DNA of 64,000 nucleotides, taken from NCBI RefSeq assembly GCF_009177065.1, contig NZ_WEZF01000018.1, positions 1-64,000 on the forward strand, read 5' to 3'. The translations under genes were made by a program, and so were the position numbers. This DNA is from Tautonia marina. GTDB taxonomy: Bacteria > Planctomycetota > Planctomycetia > Isosphaerales > Isosphaeraceae. Positions 37,810-47,530 of the stretch are shown piece after piece (within the stretch, counting starts at the first letter, position 1; each line of letters opens with the position of its first letter). The notes beneath the pieces are model-generated. The model was given only the letters and a program-made list of their open reading frames with translations. It was not told the origin of the DNA and did no database searches.

Positions 37810-38480
37810 TGTTCGTCCCCTGAGTCATCCATCTCGTCCCAAATCTGCCTAAGCATGGCGAGCACGCGTGCTCTGGCTGCTCGAACCGCGCCAGGTGTCT
37901 TGCCCAGGGCCAGCGCGGCCTCGGCCGGTGATCGGCCCTCGATCTGCACCAGCCAGAACGCCTCCCAGGTGTCCCGGCCGAACCGCTCTCGGGCCAGTGC
38001 CTGAGCGCGGGCGATGCGATCGCGAAGCACCCGCCAGGAATGCGGCACGTCCCGCTCGTCTCCCTGATCCTCATCGAGAGATTGGGGATCAACGACTGGC
38101 CAGGCCCATTGCGTCGGGTCGACGGCCATCATCTTCGTCCCCGCCGCCTGAGCGTCCTGGTCACGTTCCCAGAAGTTCAGAATCGTGCTTCGCGTCAGCG
38201 TTCTTAACCAGCCTCGGAACGATTTCGAAGGATCATAGGCAAAGCGCTCTATCGTTCTCGCGAGCCGGATCAGGACCCGCTGGACGATTTCTTCGGTCTC
38301 CGCCTCTCTCAAACCATGCCTTCGGCACTCGTCACGAACGACGGGAAGGCACCACTTCACAAACTCATTCCAGGCCTGAAGATCGGACCAGACCCGAACG
38401 CGCAACAGCAGGCTGGGTCTGGTCCTCGGCTCAGACTTCGGCTCGTCCGACCTCGACGATCCCGGAGACATGTCTGCCAT
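37806..38480 (-). CDS. ECF-type RNA polymerase sigma factor, kinase-associated
   Basis: The 224-residue protein has a sigma-70 region 2 (EIVQRVLIRLARTIERFAYD, then SFRGWLRTLTRSTILNFWER) and a region 4 helix-turn-helix (RSPAEAALALGKTPGAVRAA). ATG 38480 is chosen because it follows GAGGGTGGCGAG. The open frame extends a further 164 codons upstream, but that part has no sigma homology. A long acidic linker separates the two regions, as in planctomycete ECF groups associated with Ser/Thr kinases. Its stop overlaps the kinase start, making sigma and kinase one coupled unit. Target promoters are unknown; the adjacent divergent surface protein is a candidate. Confidence 0.9.
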   Translation of the reverse strand: MADMSPGSSRSDEPKSEPRTRPSLLLRVRVWSDLQAWNEFVKWCLPVVRDECRRHGLREAETEEIVQRVLIRLARTIERFAYDPSKSFRGWLRTLTRSTILNFWERDQDAQAAGTKMMAVDPTQWAWPVVDPQSLDEDQGDERDVPHSWRVLRDRIARAQALARERFGRDTWEAFWLVQIEGRSPAEAALALGKTPGAVRAARARVLAMLRQIWDEMDDSGDEQ

Positions 38481-38870
38481 CTCGCCACCCTCGCGTGCGC
38501 GTTTGGTGTACTGATCAATGACAGGGACTCTGCACGGGCTCATGCTCCGATGTTGCAACGAGCATACGCCCCTGCGCGTTCTCGGTCCAGCCGTTTCATC
38601 ACCTTTTGCGCATCTTTGATTCGCGCAAAGTTGGTCCGATCGCCGTTTGCGCCGACGGTCGGAGATGAGGCAGCCGCTTCCTTCATCACGCTCAAATCGT
38701 TCTCCAATTCGATGAGCTCCGAGTCGTGTTCGACCACACGTTGCCAACCGTTCAACCTGACCGTTCCACGCGATGATCCGTAGCGTCGTGCCTTCCCCTT
38801 CGAGGCATCGCACGGACGTTTCGTTCTCCCGAGAACGACTGCCCCCCAGCTTTCTTGAGGACCCCACTCG
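38481..38870. other. Divergent promoter region between ECF sigma and surface protein
   Basis: About 390 bp between divergent genes. Open frames crossing it are without family features. It must contain the promoters for both genes, so any site recognised by the adjacent ECF sigma would be expected here. I did not identify a clear -35/-10 pair by eye. Confidence 0.5.
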
Positions 38871-41800
38871 ATGCTCCCGATCCTCCCCCGATCGTCCATG
38901 CCTCAGGCTTCCGCCGGTCGTCGGCTCCCACTCGATCCATCTCGATCGGCACGCCGACGTGTAGCCTTGCAACCCTACCTCGAAGGGTTGGAGCGCAGGG
39001 AGTTACTCACGGACGTTTCGGGCCCTATAGTCACCGACCGCACCTACACCGACCCAAGCGATCCGATTGTCTTTGTTGGAGACACTCGGATTGAGCAGGG
39101 GGCCACACTGACGATCGGTCCAGGAGTTCCGGTCACAATCAATCGCGGGGCCACGCTGACCGTCAACATTGGGGAGTTCGTCGTCGACAACAGTGGAACA
39201 TTCCGGCTTGAGGGTCCGAGGGTCGGCGACTCACGGTACGGGAGAATCGTCGTCGCGGCCAACGGCGTGATGAACGTGACCGGCACCACCATCACGGACA
39301 GCGGCTCCGATATTGCTTCCATCGACGTCCAGAGCGGCGGACGGTTGCGGGCCAGCAACAGCACGATCGACCTGGGCCAAATCATCCTCCGCAATGGCAG
39401 CCGGCTCGACGAAGGCGACCTGGTCGGCAACCGCATCGACTCCTCCCTGAGCATCAATGCCACCGACCTGCACAAGCTCGACGACAACCGACGCTTCCAG
39501 GACATCAACATCAACCCGGGCGGGCTCGGAGCGGGGCAGGCTGCCGAACTCTCCCTCAGGGGCACAGAAACCACGGAATATCTGCGATATACGTTTGGTG
39601 GTTCGTTCGTCATCGATACCGGGGCAGCCTTGACGGTTCGCCCAATGGTCGATGTCCTGATCCAACGTGGTTCGACACTAACCGTCGGTGGGACGCTGTC
39701 CGTCGATCAGGCCAAAACCATCCGGCTTGAGGGTCCGAGGGTCGGCGACTCACGGTACGGGAGAATCGTCGTCGCGGCCAACGGCGTGATGAACGTGACC
39801 GGCACCACCATCACGGACAGCGGCTCCGATATTGCTTCCATCGACGTCCAGAGCGGCGGACGGTTGCGGGCCAGCAACAGCACGATCGACCTGGGCCAAA
39901 TCATCCTCCGCAATGGCAGCCGGCTCGACGAAGGCGACCTGGTCGGCAACCGCATCGACTCCCCCCTAAGCATCAACGCCACCGACCTGCACAAGCTCGA
40001 CGACAACCGACGCTTCCAGGACATCAACATCAACCCGGGCGAATTGCAGTCTGGAGAGGCCGTTGAACTGCGGACGATTGGGACTGAGTCCATCAACGAA
40101 TTGCGGTTTGTGTTTCCGGGGAATTTTTTGATCGGGAATGGTGCGTCGTTGGCTGTCCGGCCAAGCGTTTCGGTCCTGCTTCGTCGCGGTTCGACCCTCA
40201 CTGTGGGCGGGACGCTCTCGGTCGACAATGGTGGGCCGTTCCAGTTTGAAGGGCCAAGGGTGGGCGACTCAAGGTACGGGATCATCGTCGTCGCGGCCGA
40301 CGGCCTGATGGATGTGACGAAAACGTCCCTCTCCGGCTCCACTTCGACCCTCATCCGTGTCCAAGAGGACGGCAGCCTGAGTGCCACCGGAAGCACGTTC
40401 GACGTGTCTCGTCTCGTCCTGGAGGATGGATCGACGGCCTCTCTGCTCTCCAGTTTTCTCAATCATCGACTTGAGGTCCATAGTGGGGCCAACATCGACA
40501 TTACCGGAAATAGCATCGACGTCACGAACGCTGCAGAAGTCTTCGCCATCGGTGACCCATCCACCGAAATCGACATGCGGTTCAACTACTGGGGGACCTC
40601 CGTAACCTCTCAAATTGAGGACAAGATTACTCATCGACCTGATAACGATCCCTCCACTCGGCCGCGTGTGATTTATCAACCATTCCTTTCCAACGCAGAA
40701 GACCCGAGCCCTGGTGTACTCGTCCTGCCTCGGTCCGGCCTCATCACGACTCCCGTCAAGACAGCGACGTTCAGCGTTCGTCTTGAGAGCCAGCCAACAG
40801 AACCGGTCACCATCAACCTGAGCAGCTCAAACCCGTCGATCGGTAATCCGAATGTCGAATCGCTCCTTTTTACCCCCGAGAACTGGAACACTCCCCAGGT
40901 CGTGACGATTGAGAGCACCTCGGAAGATGAAGCCGATTACTCGATCATCACCTCGGCGGCAATCAGTGAGGACGATCTCTACGACGGGCGCATCGTGGCC
41001 GATGTGCTGGTGAGGAATCTCGGCTCCTCGACCTCCAATGTCAGCGTCGAGTCGGATGCCATCGTGGAAATCAACGAGTCGGGCGAACAAGGCTCCTTCG
41101 ACATCCGACTGATTCGGCGGCCGACCGCTCCAGTGACGATCACCCTCACCAGTTCGAACCCGGACGAAGGGGAACTCTCGCAATCGTCCATCACCTTTAA
41201 CACCGACGACTGGGCCACCCCTCGTACGATCACGGTCACGGGCAAGCCTGACTATCAACGCGACGGCGACACCACGTACACGATCAATGGGAGCACCTCC
41301 AGCAACGATCGCATGTTCGACGGCTGGCCGTTTCCGGAGGTCACGGTTGTCAACCGGGACATCGACACCGCTGAGGTGCTCGTGGACAGACCTTCGAACC
41401 TGTCGACCACCGAGGCCGGGGGCACAGCTCAGTTCTCCGTCCGGCTCAGTTCGCGGCCGACGGCGCCGGTCACGGTGAATTTCTCCAGCTCCGACCCGTC
41501 GGAAGGGAACCCCGTCCAACCGTCCCTGACTTTCACGGCAGCGAACTGGTCCACCCCGCAAACCGTGACCGTCCGGGGTGCCGATGACGACAACGCCGAC
41601 GGCAACATCTCCTACACCATCCGCGGCATCGCCACCAGCGACGACCCGAACTTCGATGGGGTCGAGGTGGCCGAATTCCCGGTCGTCAACGTCGACAACA
41701 ATTCCTTCGCGATTCTTGCATCGCCCACCTCGAATCTGTCCACAACCGAGGCAGGTGGCACAGCTCGATTCTCCGTCCGGCTCGGGGCCAGGCCCAGCGC

Positions 41801-43547
41801 CCCGGTGACGGTCGATTTCACCAGCTCCAACACGTCGGAAGGCGTGCTGCCGCAATCGTCTCTCACCTTCACCGAGACGAACTGGTCCATCCCCCAGGAG
41901 ATCACGGTCCGGGGCGTCGACGACGATGTCGCCGATTTCAACATCGTCTACCAGATTTCCGGCCTCGCCCGTAGCACCGACCCTGACTTCGACGGACTCG
42001 CGATGCCGGCCGTTTCAATTGCGAATGTGAATAACGACACAGCCGGCGTCACTGTTTCGCAATCGAACCTGGCCATCAACCGGGTGCCGGGGCCGAACCA
42101 CTCGGGCACCTTCACCGTCGCGCTCAACTCGCAACCGATCGGCAATGTGACGTTTGCGATATCCTCTGAGAATTCGTCCCAGGCCGAAGTTGATGTCAGT
42201 TCCATCACCTTCACCACAGCCAACTGGAACGTCCCGCGCACCGTGACCGTCACCGGTGTCTATGATGGAACACCTGCCAATCCGGCACCGTTCCCGGTGG
42301 TCGTGGAAGTCTCCTCGTCGAACGATCCGAACTACCCGGTCGGCACCCGTGAAACCGTTCAGGTCACCGAATCTCGACAGCAAATCGAGGTCGAAGGGGA
42401 CTACGACGGCGACGGTCGGGCCGACCTGGCCCTGTATCACTTCGACGAGGACCGGGGGGTCGGTGTCTTCTCGATCCGCCGCTCCTCCGACGGCCAGACC
42501 CAACAGATCGACCTCGCCGACATCGGACGCAACTCCGTGCCGATCTCCGGCGACTTCGACGGCGACGGCATCACCGACGTCGCCGTGAGTGACCCTTACG
42601 CCATCGTCGGCGATGGTTCCGTGCCGAATGCCACGGGCTGGGTTTTCTTGCTCTCAGGGAGCAACAACAATCGGCGAGATTTCCGATTTGGAGCCCCCGG
42701 CACGCTCGACCGCCCCGCTCCGGCCGACTTCGACGGCGACGGCATTACCGACATCGCGACCTTCCGCGCCAGCAGCGATCTCACCCCTGGGGCCGCCGAG
42801 TGGTTCATCCTTCCCTCAGGAGGGGGATCCGCGTTCCGAGTGGCGTTCGGTGCACCGGGCGGCCTGGACCTGCCCGCCCCGGCCGACCTCGACGGCGACC
42901 GTCGGGCCGACATTGTCACATTCCGCCCCGAACGGACCGCAGAGGACATCGCCAATGGAGTACCCGATGCCGCACAGTGGTTCGTCCTCCCCTCCAGCCT
43001 CAATGACCTGGAGTTCAGCAAGCGAGACGGGGCTTTCGGCTATACATTCGGTGCCTCGGGCAATGCGGACCAGCCCTCAGTCGCCGACTTCAACAACGAC
43101 GGCCGCGCCGACATCGTCGCTTTCCGATCAGTCAGCGACCTCGCCCCCGGCTTCGCCCAGTGGTTCACCTTGCCCTCATCGGGCGGTCCGACAACGTTCG
43201 CGAATGGTTTCCAGGTGACCTATGGCTCTGCCGGCGAGATCGCCGCTGTCGCTGATTACGACGGCTACGGCCGGCCCAGTTACACGGTCTTCAATTCCCT
43301 GACGGGGGACTGGACCATCGACGCGGCCAACACCAACGGCCAACCTTTCGGGAATCCCCGAACCGTCCGTTTCGACCCGACGGGACAACGTGGGGTTCCC
43401 GTGCTTAGCCCCTTGTGGTTCCGCATTGAGGCGACACGGGGAGAGGAAACTGCCAGCGCGATTGCAAGCGCTCGGCACTCAAACCGCCTTCAACTGCTTC
43501 CATCGCTGGTTGATCAACTATTATCCGATCTCGCCGCAGACTCCTGA
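38871..43547 (+). CDS. Giant surface/extracellular repeat protein (beta-helix-like repeats, Calx-beta-like repeats, FG-GAP)
   Basis: The 1558-residue protein has the planctomycete N-terminal secretion motif LEGLERRELLT (about residues 37-47). Three parallel-beta-helix-like modules follow; the first two carry a 107-residue block that is almost identical (39202-39522 and 39721-40041). Next are about five Calx-beta-like repeats, each with a STTEAGGTAQFSVRL-type opening and VTV...SLTFTxxNWSTPQTVTV core. The C-terminal part has FG-GAP/VCBS motifs (DYDGDGRADLALYHF, DFDGDGITDIATF, DLDGDRRADIVTF, DFNNDGRADIVAF). It ends in a short polar tail. A cell-surface or secreted adhesive role is inferred from domain type. 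It is divergent from the ECF sigma gene. Confidence 0.9.
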   Translation: MLPILPRSSMPQASAGRRLPLDPSRSARRRVALQPYLEGLERRELLTDVSGPIVTDRTYTDPSDPIVFVGDTRIEQGATLTIGPGVPVTINRGATLTVNIGEFVVDNSGTFRLEGPRVGDSRYGRIVVAANGVMNVTGTTITDSGSDIASIDVQSGGRLRASNSTIDLGQIILRNGSRLDEGDLVGNRIDSSLSINATDLHKLDDNRRFQDININPGGLGAGQAAELSLRGTETTEYLRYTFGGSFVIDTGAALTVRPMVDVLIQRGSTLTVGGTLSVDQAKTIRLEGPRVGDSRYGRIVVAANGVMNVTGTTITDSGSDIASIDVQSGGRLRASNSTIDLGQIILRNGSRLDEGDLVGNRIDSPLSINATDLHKLDDNRRFQDININPGELQSGEAVELRTIGTESINELRFVFPGNFLIGNGASLAVRPSVSVLLRRGSTLTVGGTLSVDNGGPFQFEGPRVGDSRYGIIVVAADGLMDVTKTSLSGSTSTLIRVQEDGSLSATGSTFDVSRLVLEDGSTASLLSSFLNHRLEVHSGANIDITGNSIDVTNAAEVFAIGDPSTEIDMRFNYWGTSVTSQIEDKITHRPDNDPSTRPRVIYQPFLSNAEDPSPGVLVLPRSGLITTPVKTATFSVRLESQPTEPVTINLSSSNPSIGNPNVESLLFTPENWNTPQVVTIESTSEDEADYSIITSAAISEDDLYDGRIVADVLVRNLGSSTSNVSVESDAIVEINESGEQGSFDIRLIRRPTAPVTITLTSSNPDEGELSQSSITFNTDDWATPRTITVTGKPDYQRDGDTTYTINGSTSSNDRMFDGWPFPEVTVVNRDIDTAEVLVDRPSNLSTTEAGGTAQFSVRLSSRPTAPVTVNFSSSDPSEGNPVQPSLTFTAANWSTPQTVTVRGADDDNADGNISYTIRGIATSDDPNFDGVEVAEFPVVNVDNNSFAILASPTSNLSTTEAGGTARFSVRLGARPSAPVTVDFTSSNTSEGVLPQSSLTFTETNWSIPQEITVRGVDDDVADFNIVYQISGLARSTDPDFDGLAMPAVSIANVNNDTAGVTVSQSNLAINRVPGPNHSGTFTVALNSQPIGNVTFAISSENSSQAEVDVSSITFTTANWNVPRTVTVTGVYDGTPANPAPFPVVVEVSSSNDPNYPVGTRETVQVTESRQQIEVEGDYDGDGRADLALYHFDEDRGVGVFSIRRSSDGQTQQIDLADIGRNSVPISGDFDGDGITDVAVSDPYAIVGDGSVPNATGWVFLLSGSNNNRRDFRFGAPGTLDRPAPADFDGDGITDIATFRASSDLTPGAAEWFILPSGGGSAFRVAFGAPGGLDLPAPADLDGDRRADIVTFRPERTAEDIANGVPDAAQWFVLPSSLNDLEFSKRDGAFGYTFGASGNADQPSVADFNNDGRADIVAFRSVSDLAPGFAQWFTLPSSGGPTTFANGFQVTYGSAGEIAAVADYDGYGRPSYTVFNSLTGDWTIDAANTNGQPFGNPRTVRFDPTGQRGVPVLSPLWFRIEATRGEETASAIASARHSNRLQLLPSLVDQLLSDLAADS
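39202..40041 (+). repeat. Near-identical internal tandem repeat in the surface protein gene
   Basis: Two 321-bp blocks (39202-39522 and 39721-40041, offset 519 bp or 173 codons) differ at only about three positions, all silent or conservative. The DNA between them has diverged. A third, diverged module follows at about 40240-40560. Such high identity at DNA level points to recent duplication or gene conversion, with the potential for length variation. Confidence 0.85.
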
Positions 43548-43562
43548 GCAAAGCTGTCGAGA

Positions 43563-43593
43563 GACCGACCAGCAAGTTTCTTGCTGGTCGGTC
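43563..43593. terminator. Bidirectional terminator hairpin between convergent genes
   Basis: GACCGACCAGCAAG, loop TTT, CTTGCTGGTCGGTC: a perfect 14-bp stem placed 15 bp after the surface-protein stop and 25 bp after the kinase-trehalase stop on the other strand. It probably terminates both. Confidence 0.75.
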
Positions 43594-43617
43594 GCCAAAG
43601 ATGGTTGAGAGTCCGCA

Positions 43618-46263
43618 TCACCTCGCTCCCTCTCCCCTACCCTCTGGGTGCACGCCAACCCCTGCCCAATGGGACGAACGAAGAAGGAGGTGCTCGTTCT
43701 CTCGTTCGATCAGTTGACCATAGAGTTCCAGGAACACCGCGTTCGTCCAGGCGAAGCCCGATTCGTTCGTGGTGTCGCCAAATCGAATGTCAAGGTCCGA
43801 TTCCCGGCGAACCACGTCGTATTTCTCAAAGGTTGCCCGATGCTCGGCGAACTCGTCGAGCACCATCGAGAGAAACGCGACGCAGATCCGGTCAGCCACC
43901 TCATGGTGACCATAGCGCCGCAATCCTTGAACCGCGATCAGGTGCATTGGCGCCCAGCCGATCGGAGCATCCCACTGGCTACCACTCTCATTGGTACTGG
44001 TTTGCAACCCGCCGGGCCGTTCAAAAAGGTGCAAATTTGCCACAACCCGATCGGCCTGACCTGCGTCAGCAAGCCCGGCCCAGAGTGGATAGAAAGTCGT
44101 CACGAAGGGATATCGTCCCAGCTTTTTTTCGACGAACTGATAATCATAGTACAACCCATCTTCTTCGTCCCACATCAGTTCGTTCATGGTCGACTGCCTC
44201 TGTTTCGCACGACCAATCCAGCCCGCCGCAGCTTCTTTGCGATCGAGTATTATCAGGATTTCGCCCAAATCCGACTCCATCACGAACAACAACGCATTGA
44301 GACAAACCGGGTTGTAATTCACGACCTCAACCCCGAACGGACCGAATCGATCCGTCGGGTTGAAGCCCGATTCTCGCATGGAGCGATCGCCCTGATAGAA
44401 CCGCGAAGTTAACTCTCCGTTCTGGAAGTAGGCTTGGACATCGTATTCCCTGACAAGATATTTCTCGAAGTATTCGGAAACACGATCGTAATGTGTCCTG
44501 CCGAGCCGATCCCGTTCCTTCGAGATCACCTCGGGCGCCGGCCCCCAACCTGCATCGTAATAGCGCGAGAGGCCCGTATCCGACACCAGATGCGGCGCTT
44601 CGGTCCAGTAGCGGTGATACGCTTCAATTCTGGGAACGGATTCCTCCAGCCAGGCCCGAGCCCTGGTGGGATCCCGACGTGAAAACTCGTCGTAGACTCC
44701 GAGAATCATCCGAGTGAGAAACGGCGGCTGGGAACGTGTTAGATAATCGGTATGATTGGCGTTTAGAATCTTACCGTAGTGATCGATCTCGTAGAGGAAA
44801 TTGTCGACCATCTCCTTGGCCAGATGAACGTTGCCGGAGCGGAGAAGGCCAAGCTGAATGAAGTAGCTATCCCATCCATACATCTCCTGAAACCGCCCGC
44901 CAGGAGCAATGTAGGCATGGGGAAGGAAGAGTGGACCAGGCTTCTGGGCCACTTCTGATGGAATCGGACGAGGAGCAGCCTGACTGGTCCGTCTCAAGGT
45001 ATTCCATCCACGATCGATCTCAAGAATCAGCGAACGCAACTCCGAACGTCGCCGAATCTGCTCCATCCGATCGACCAGTTGGCCTTGCACAACCACCGCG
45101 GCTCCCGCCACGAGACTGAGCGATGCAAATCCGAGGATCAATCCAAGGGCCGCCGCCGAAGGCCGACGGCGGGCCCACCGCCAGGCTTTGACCCAGGGTC
45201 CAACTGGTCGGGCCTGGATGGGAAGACCGGATCGCCAGCGAACCAGGTCCGCAGCCAACTCCTCTGCCGAGTCGTAACGATTGGCCGGATCTTTCTCCAG
45301 GCATTTCAGGCAAATCGTCTCCAGGTCACGATCCACTCGCCCGTTGATTCGACTCGGAGGCTTGGGTGGTTCTTCCCGGACCATTGACAGCGTCTCGAGC
45401 ACCGTAGAGCCACAAAAGGGCGGCCCTCCGGTGAGTAACGCATACAGGATGACTCCGAGTCCGTACACATCGGTCGCCGTGGTCACAGCTCCACGATCAC
45501 CCGACGCCTGCTCCGGAGCCATGTACGGCGGTGAACCACAAATATCTCCCGATCGGGTCAGGTCCGAGGCGTCCTCGATTCGCTTTGCCAGACCGAAGTC
45601 GGTGATATGCGGTTGCCCGTTCCCATCAAGCAGAATATTCGACGGCTTGAGATCGCGGTGCAAAATCCCGCGTCGGTGGGCATACTCCACAGCTCTGGCG
45701 ATCGTGATCATCAGTTCGGCGGCGGCCTGAGGATCGTCTCGAAATTGAGATAAACGCTCGGCCAGATCTCCCCCACGGAGTAGCCTCATGCTGAAATAAG
45801 GATTCCCTTCGTACTCTCCGATTTCATAAATCGGGACAATGTTCGGATGATCAAGTCCAGCAATGACCTCAGCTTCGGTCCGAAATCGCAAGAGTTCCGA
45901 TTCGGATGCAGGACTCCCAGATCGGATCAACTTCAACGCAACCAACCGCCCCAGACTGAGTTGACGAGCCTCGTGCACGATTCCCATACCGCCTCGGCCG
46001 AGGAGGTCAAGTAACTCATAGTCGCCGAAACGTTGCTCCGGATGAACTTGACTCTCTTCCCTTTGAGTCGGCTCCTTGAAATCGCCAGCGACCTCATCGG
46101 CAGTCCATGAGCACGTTTCCTCCCCATCTCCGTCAGATCCAACCCGATCCGACAGGGTATCATCGAGGAGAACCTGCCTGACCACACAGGAGGGGCAAAG
46201 AGGACCAAGAGCATCGGATGAGAGAATCGCCCCACACCGGGGGCAAGGCACGTGCGGAATCAT
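43618..46263 (-). CDS. Membrane Ser/Thr kinase fused to a GH37 trehalase-like domain
   Basis: This 881-residue protein has three parts. A zinc-ribbon (C7, C10, C23, C26) precedes a Hanks-type kinase domain (about residues 80-345): [11 protein letters not shown] loop, K111, HRDLKPSN with D204, DFG at 222-224, and [11 protein letters not shown] membrane helix follows (about 371-392). The last 440 residues are a trehalase-type (GH37) domain with both trehalase signatures, [14 protein letters not shown] (454-467) and [10 protein letters not shown] (763-772), and EKYD at 813-816, where the catalytic base is expected. In the block that holds the catalytic acid of E. coli trehalase (ESGWDFSSRW), this protein reads [10 protein letters not shown], so Asn635 replaces Asp. 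The trehalase part is predicted outside the cytoplasmic membrane. It may be a trehalose sensor rather than an enzyme. Confidence 0.88.
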   Translation of the reverse strand: MIPHVPCPRCGAILSSDALGPLCPSCVVRQVLLDDTLSDRVGSDGDGEETCSWTADEVAGDFKEPTQREESQVHPEQRFGDYELLDLLGRGGMGIVHEARQLSLGRLVALKLIRSGSPASESELLRFRTEAEVIAGLDHPNIVPIYEIGEYEGNPYFSMRLLRGGDLAERLSQFRDDPQAAAELMITIARAVEYAHRRGILHRDLKPSNILLDGNGQPHITDFGLAKRIEDASDLTRSGDICGSPPYMAPEQASGDRGAVTTATDVYGLGVILYALLTGGPPFCGSTVLETLSMVREEPPKPPSRINGRVDRDLETICLKCLEKDPANRYDSAEELAADLVRWRSGLPIQARPVGPWVKAWRWARRRPSAAALGLILGFASLSLVAGAAVVVQGQLVDRMEQIRRRSELRSLILEIDRGWNTLRRTSQAAPRPIPSEVAQKPGPLFLPHAYIAPGGRFQEMYGWDSYFIQLGLLRSGNVHLAKEMVDNFLYEIDHYGKILNANHTDYLTRSQPPFLTRMILGVYDEFSRRDPTRARAWLEESVPRIEAYHRYWTEAPHLVSDTGLSRYYDAGWGPAPEVISKERDRLGRTHYDRVSEYFEKYLVREYDVQAYFQNGELTSRFYQGDRSMRESGFNPTDRFGPFGVEVVNYNPVCLNALLFVMESDLGEILIILDRKEAAAGWIGRAKQRQSTMNELMWDEEDGLYYDYQFVEKKLGRYPFVTTFYPLWAGLADAGQADRVVANLHLFERPGGLQTSTNESGSQWDAPIGWAPMHLIAVQGLRRYGHHEVADRICVAFLSMVLDEFAEHRATFEKYDVVRRESDLDIRFGDTTNESGFAWTNAVFLELYGQLIERENEHLLLRSSHWAGVGVHPEGRGEGAR

Positions 46264-46633
46264 TCATCATGCTCCCTGCGGCCATCGAGAGGCCCTCTTT
46301 GAGAAGAAGACCCGAGAGAACAAGACCCGAAGGCGCGTCGAGCTTACAGCGAGGACCAGGAATTGCTAAAAAACGAACACAATCAAGAGAGCTTGAATCT
46401 CCTCAACATCCCGCAACAGGTGATCGGAATTCTTGACCCCAGAGACGGGGATTCTCGAGTGAGTTCGGTGTTTGCGCGAACTCAAACAACCGACTCAACA
46501 CCATAAACATTCTCGCAAAATTTACGATGAGCATAAAACCGGCTTTCATGATCGACTTCTACTCTCCGATAGCACATACATGTCCAGCGACTCCAGCGAT
46601 GAACCTGAACTGAACCAAATTCAACGAGAGCAT
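46264..46633. other. Region between atpG and the kinase-trehalase gene
   Basis: About 370 bp with no gene, relatively AT-rich in its centre. It holds the kinase-trehalase promoter and the end of the atp operon. A GAGTTCG...CGAACTC inverted repeat (46461-46467 with 46477-46483) is a candidate terminator for the atp transcript. Confidence 0.5.
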
Positions 46634-47527
46634 CTACTTATCTTGTTTGGTAGAGAGCGCTTCGAATCCTGCCGCGACATCAAGCAATTCCTCAGTAATC
46701 GCAAGCTGACGGCGCTGCTGGTAAAGCATGGTGAGTTCGACAATACGTTCTTCGATATTTCGCTCGGCCCCCTGCATCGATGCGAGTCGGCTCGCGTTTT
46801 CGCTGGCCAAGGACTCGGCGAAGGCTCGATAGAGCGAGACAAACAAATACTCATGAACAAGCGAGGAAAAGAGGCGGTCCCGGTTCATGGTAAACATAGG
46901 AACCTGATTCGTCGGCCATTTCCGTTCCTGCAACGTATGAAGCCAATGGTCATCAATGGGCAAAAGATGCGTTGTGCGAGGACGATACGAGGCTCCAGAA
47001 TGGTGCTCCGCATAGAACAGCAACACCTGATCGATTTGCCATTCGTCTCGCCAGCGGTCAATTCTCAGAAGAAGATCCTGTACAGCGGGTGTGATCCCGG
47101 AAGTTGAGCCAGGAACCGATGCGGTCCCTTCGAGCGGTTGCCCTGCATCTTCGAGCCGCCCTGCGATGCGATGACCGACAGCGAAAAGTGCTCGTCCTTC
47201 ACGATCGACTCCAGAGGCATCCATTTCGTCGATCGCATGACGGGCCACGTCGTCGTTGAGTTGGCCGCACATCCCTTGATCCGATCCGAAGACAACCGCC
47301 CCGAGGTTTCGACGGGGGGCATTGCGCGTCACGACCCGTGATCGCGGAACTTGCCGAAGCACAATTTGCAAACCCATCTCGACCGCTCGACGATACTGAT
47401 CGAGCGAACGTTCCGCCTCCTCATACTGACGAATATTCACGACCGCAAGTGCTTTCATTGTCTTGACAACCGAGTATAGATCTTCCGCGGTCGCCAGTTT
47501 GTGCTTCAGGATCTCGGTTGTCTGCAT
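46634..47527 (-). CDS. atpG: N-ATPase F1 subunit gamma
   Basis: This 297-residue gamma subunit forms the central rotor shaft of the ATPase. It has the N-terminal helix with LYSVVKTMKALAVVNIRQYE, the Rossmann part with VVFGSDQGMCGQLND, and the C-terminal helix with SLYRAFAESLASENASRLAS followed by AERNIEERIVEL. Length is within the family range. It is the last gene of the operon and starts 3 bp after the atpA stop, so translation is coupled. Sequence is more divergent than housekeeping F-ATPase gamma, as expected of N-ATPases. Confidence 0.93.
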   Translation of the reverse strand: MQTTEILKHKLATAEDLYSVVKTMKALAVVNIRQYEEAERSLDQYRRAVEMGLQIVLRQVPRSRVVTRNAPRRNLGAVVFGSDQGMCGQLNDDVARHAIDEMDASGVDREGRALFAVGHRIAGRLEDAGQPLEGTASVPGSTSGITPAVQDLLLRIDRWRDEWQIDQVLLFYAEHHSGASYRPRTTHLLPIDDHWLHTLQERKWPTNQVPMFTMNRDRLFSSLVHEYLFVSLYRAFAESLASENASRLASMQGAERNIEERIVELTMLYQQRRQLAITEELLDVAAGFEALSTKQDK

Positions 47528-47530
47528 CTG

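Noticed and set aside
40827-41855. 342-codon minus-strand open frame inside the surface protein gene
   Set aside because: It mirrors the Calx-beta-like repeats and has Gly/Arg/Asp-rich repetitive content without domain features.
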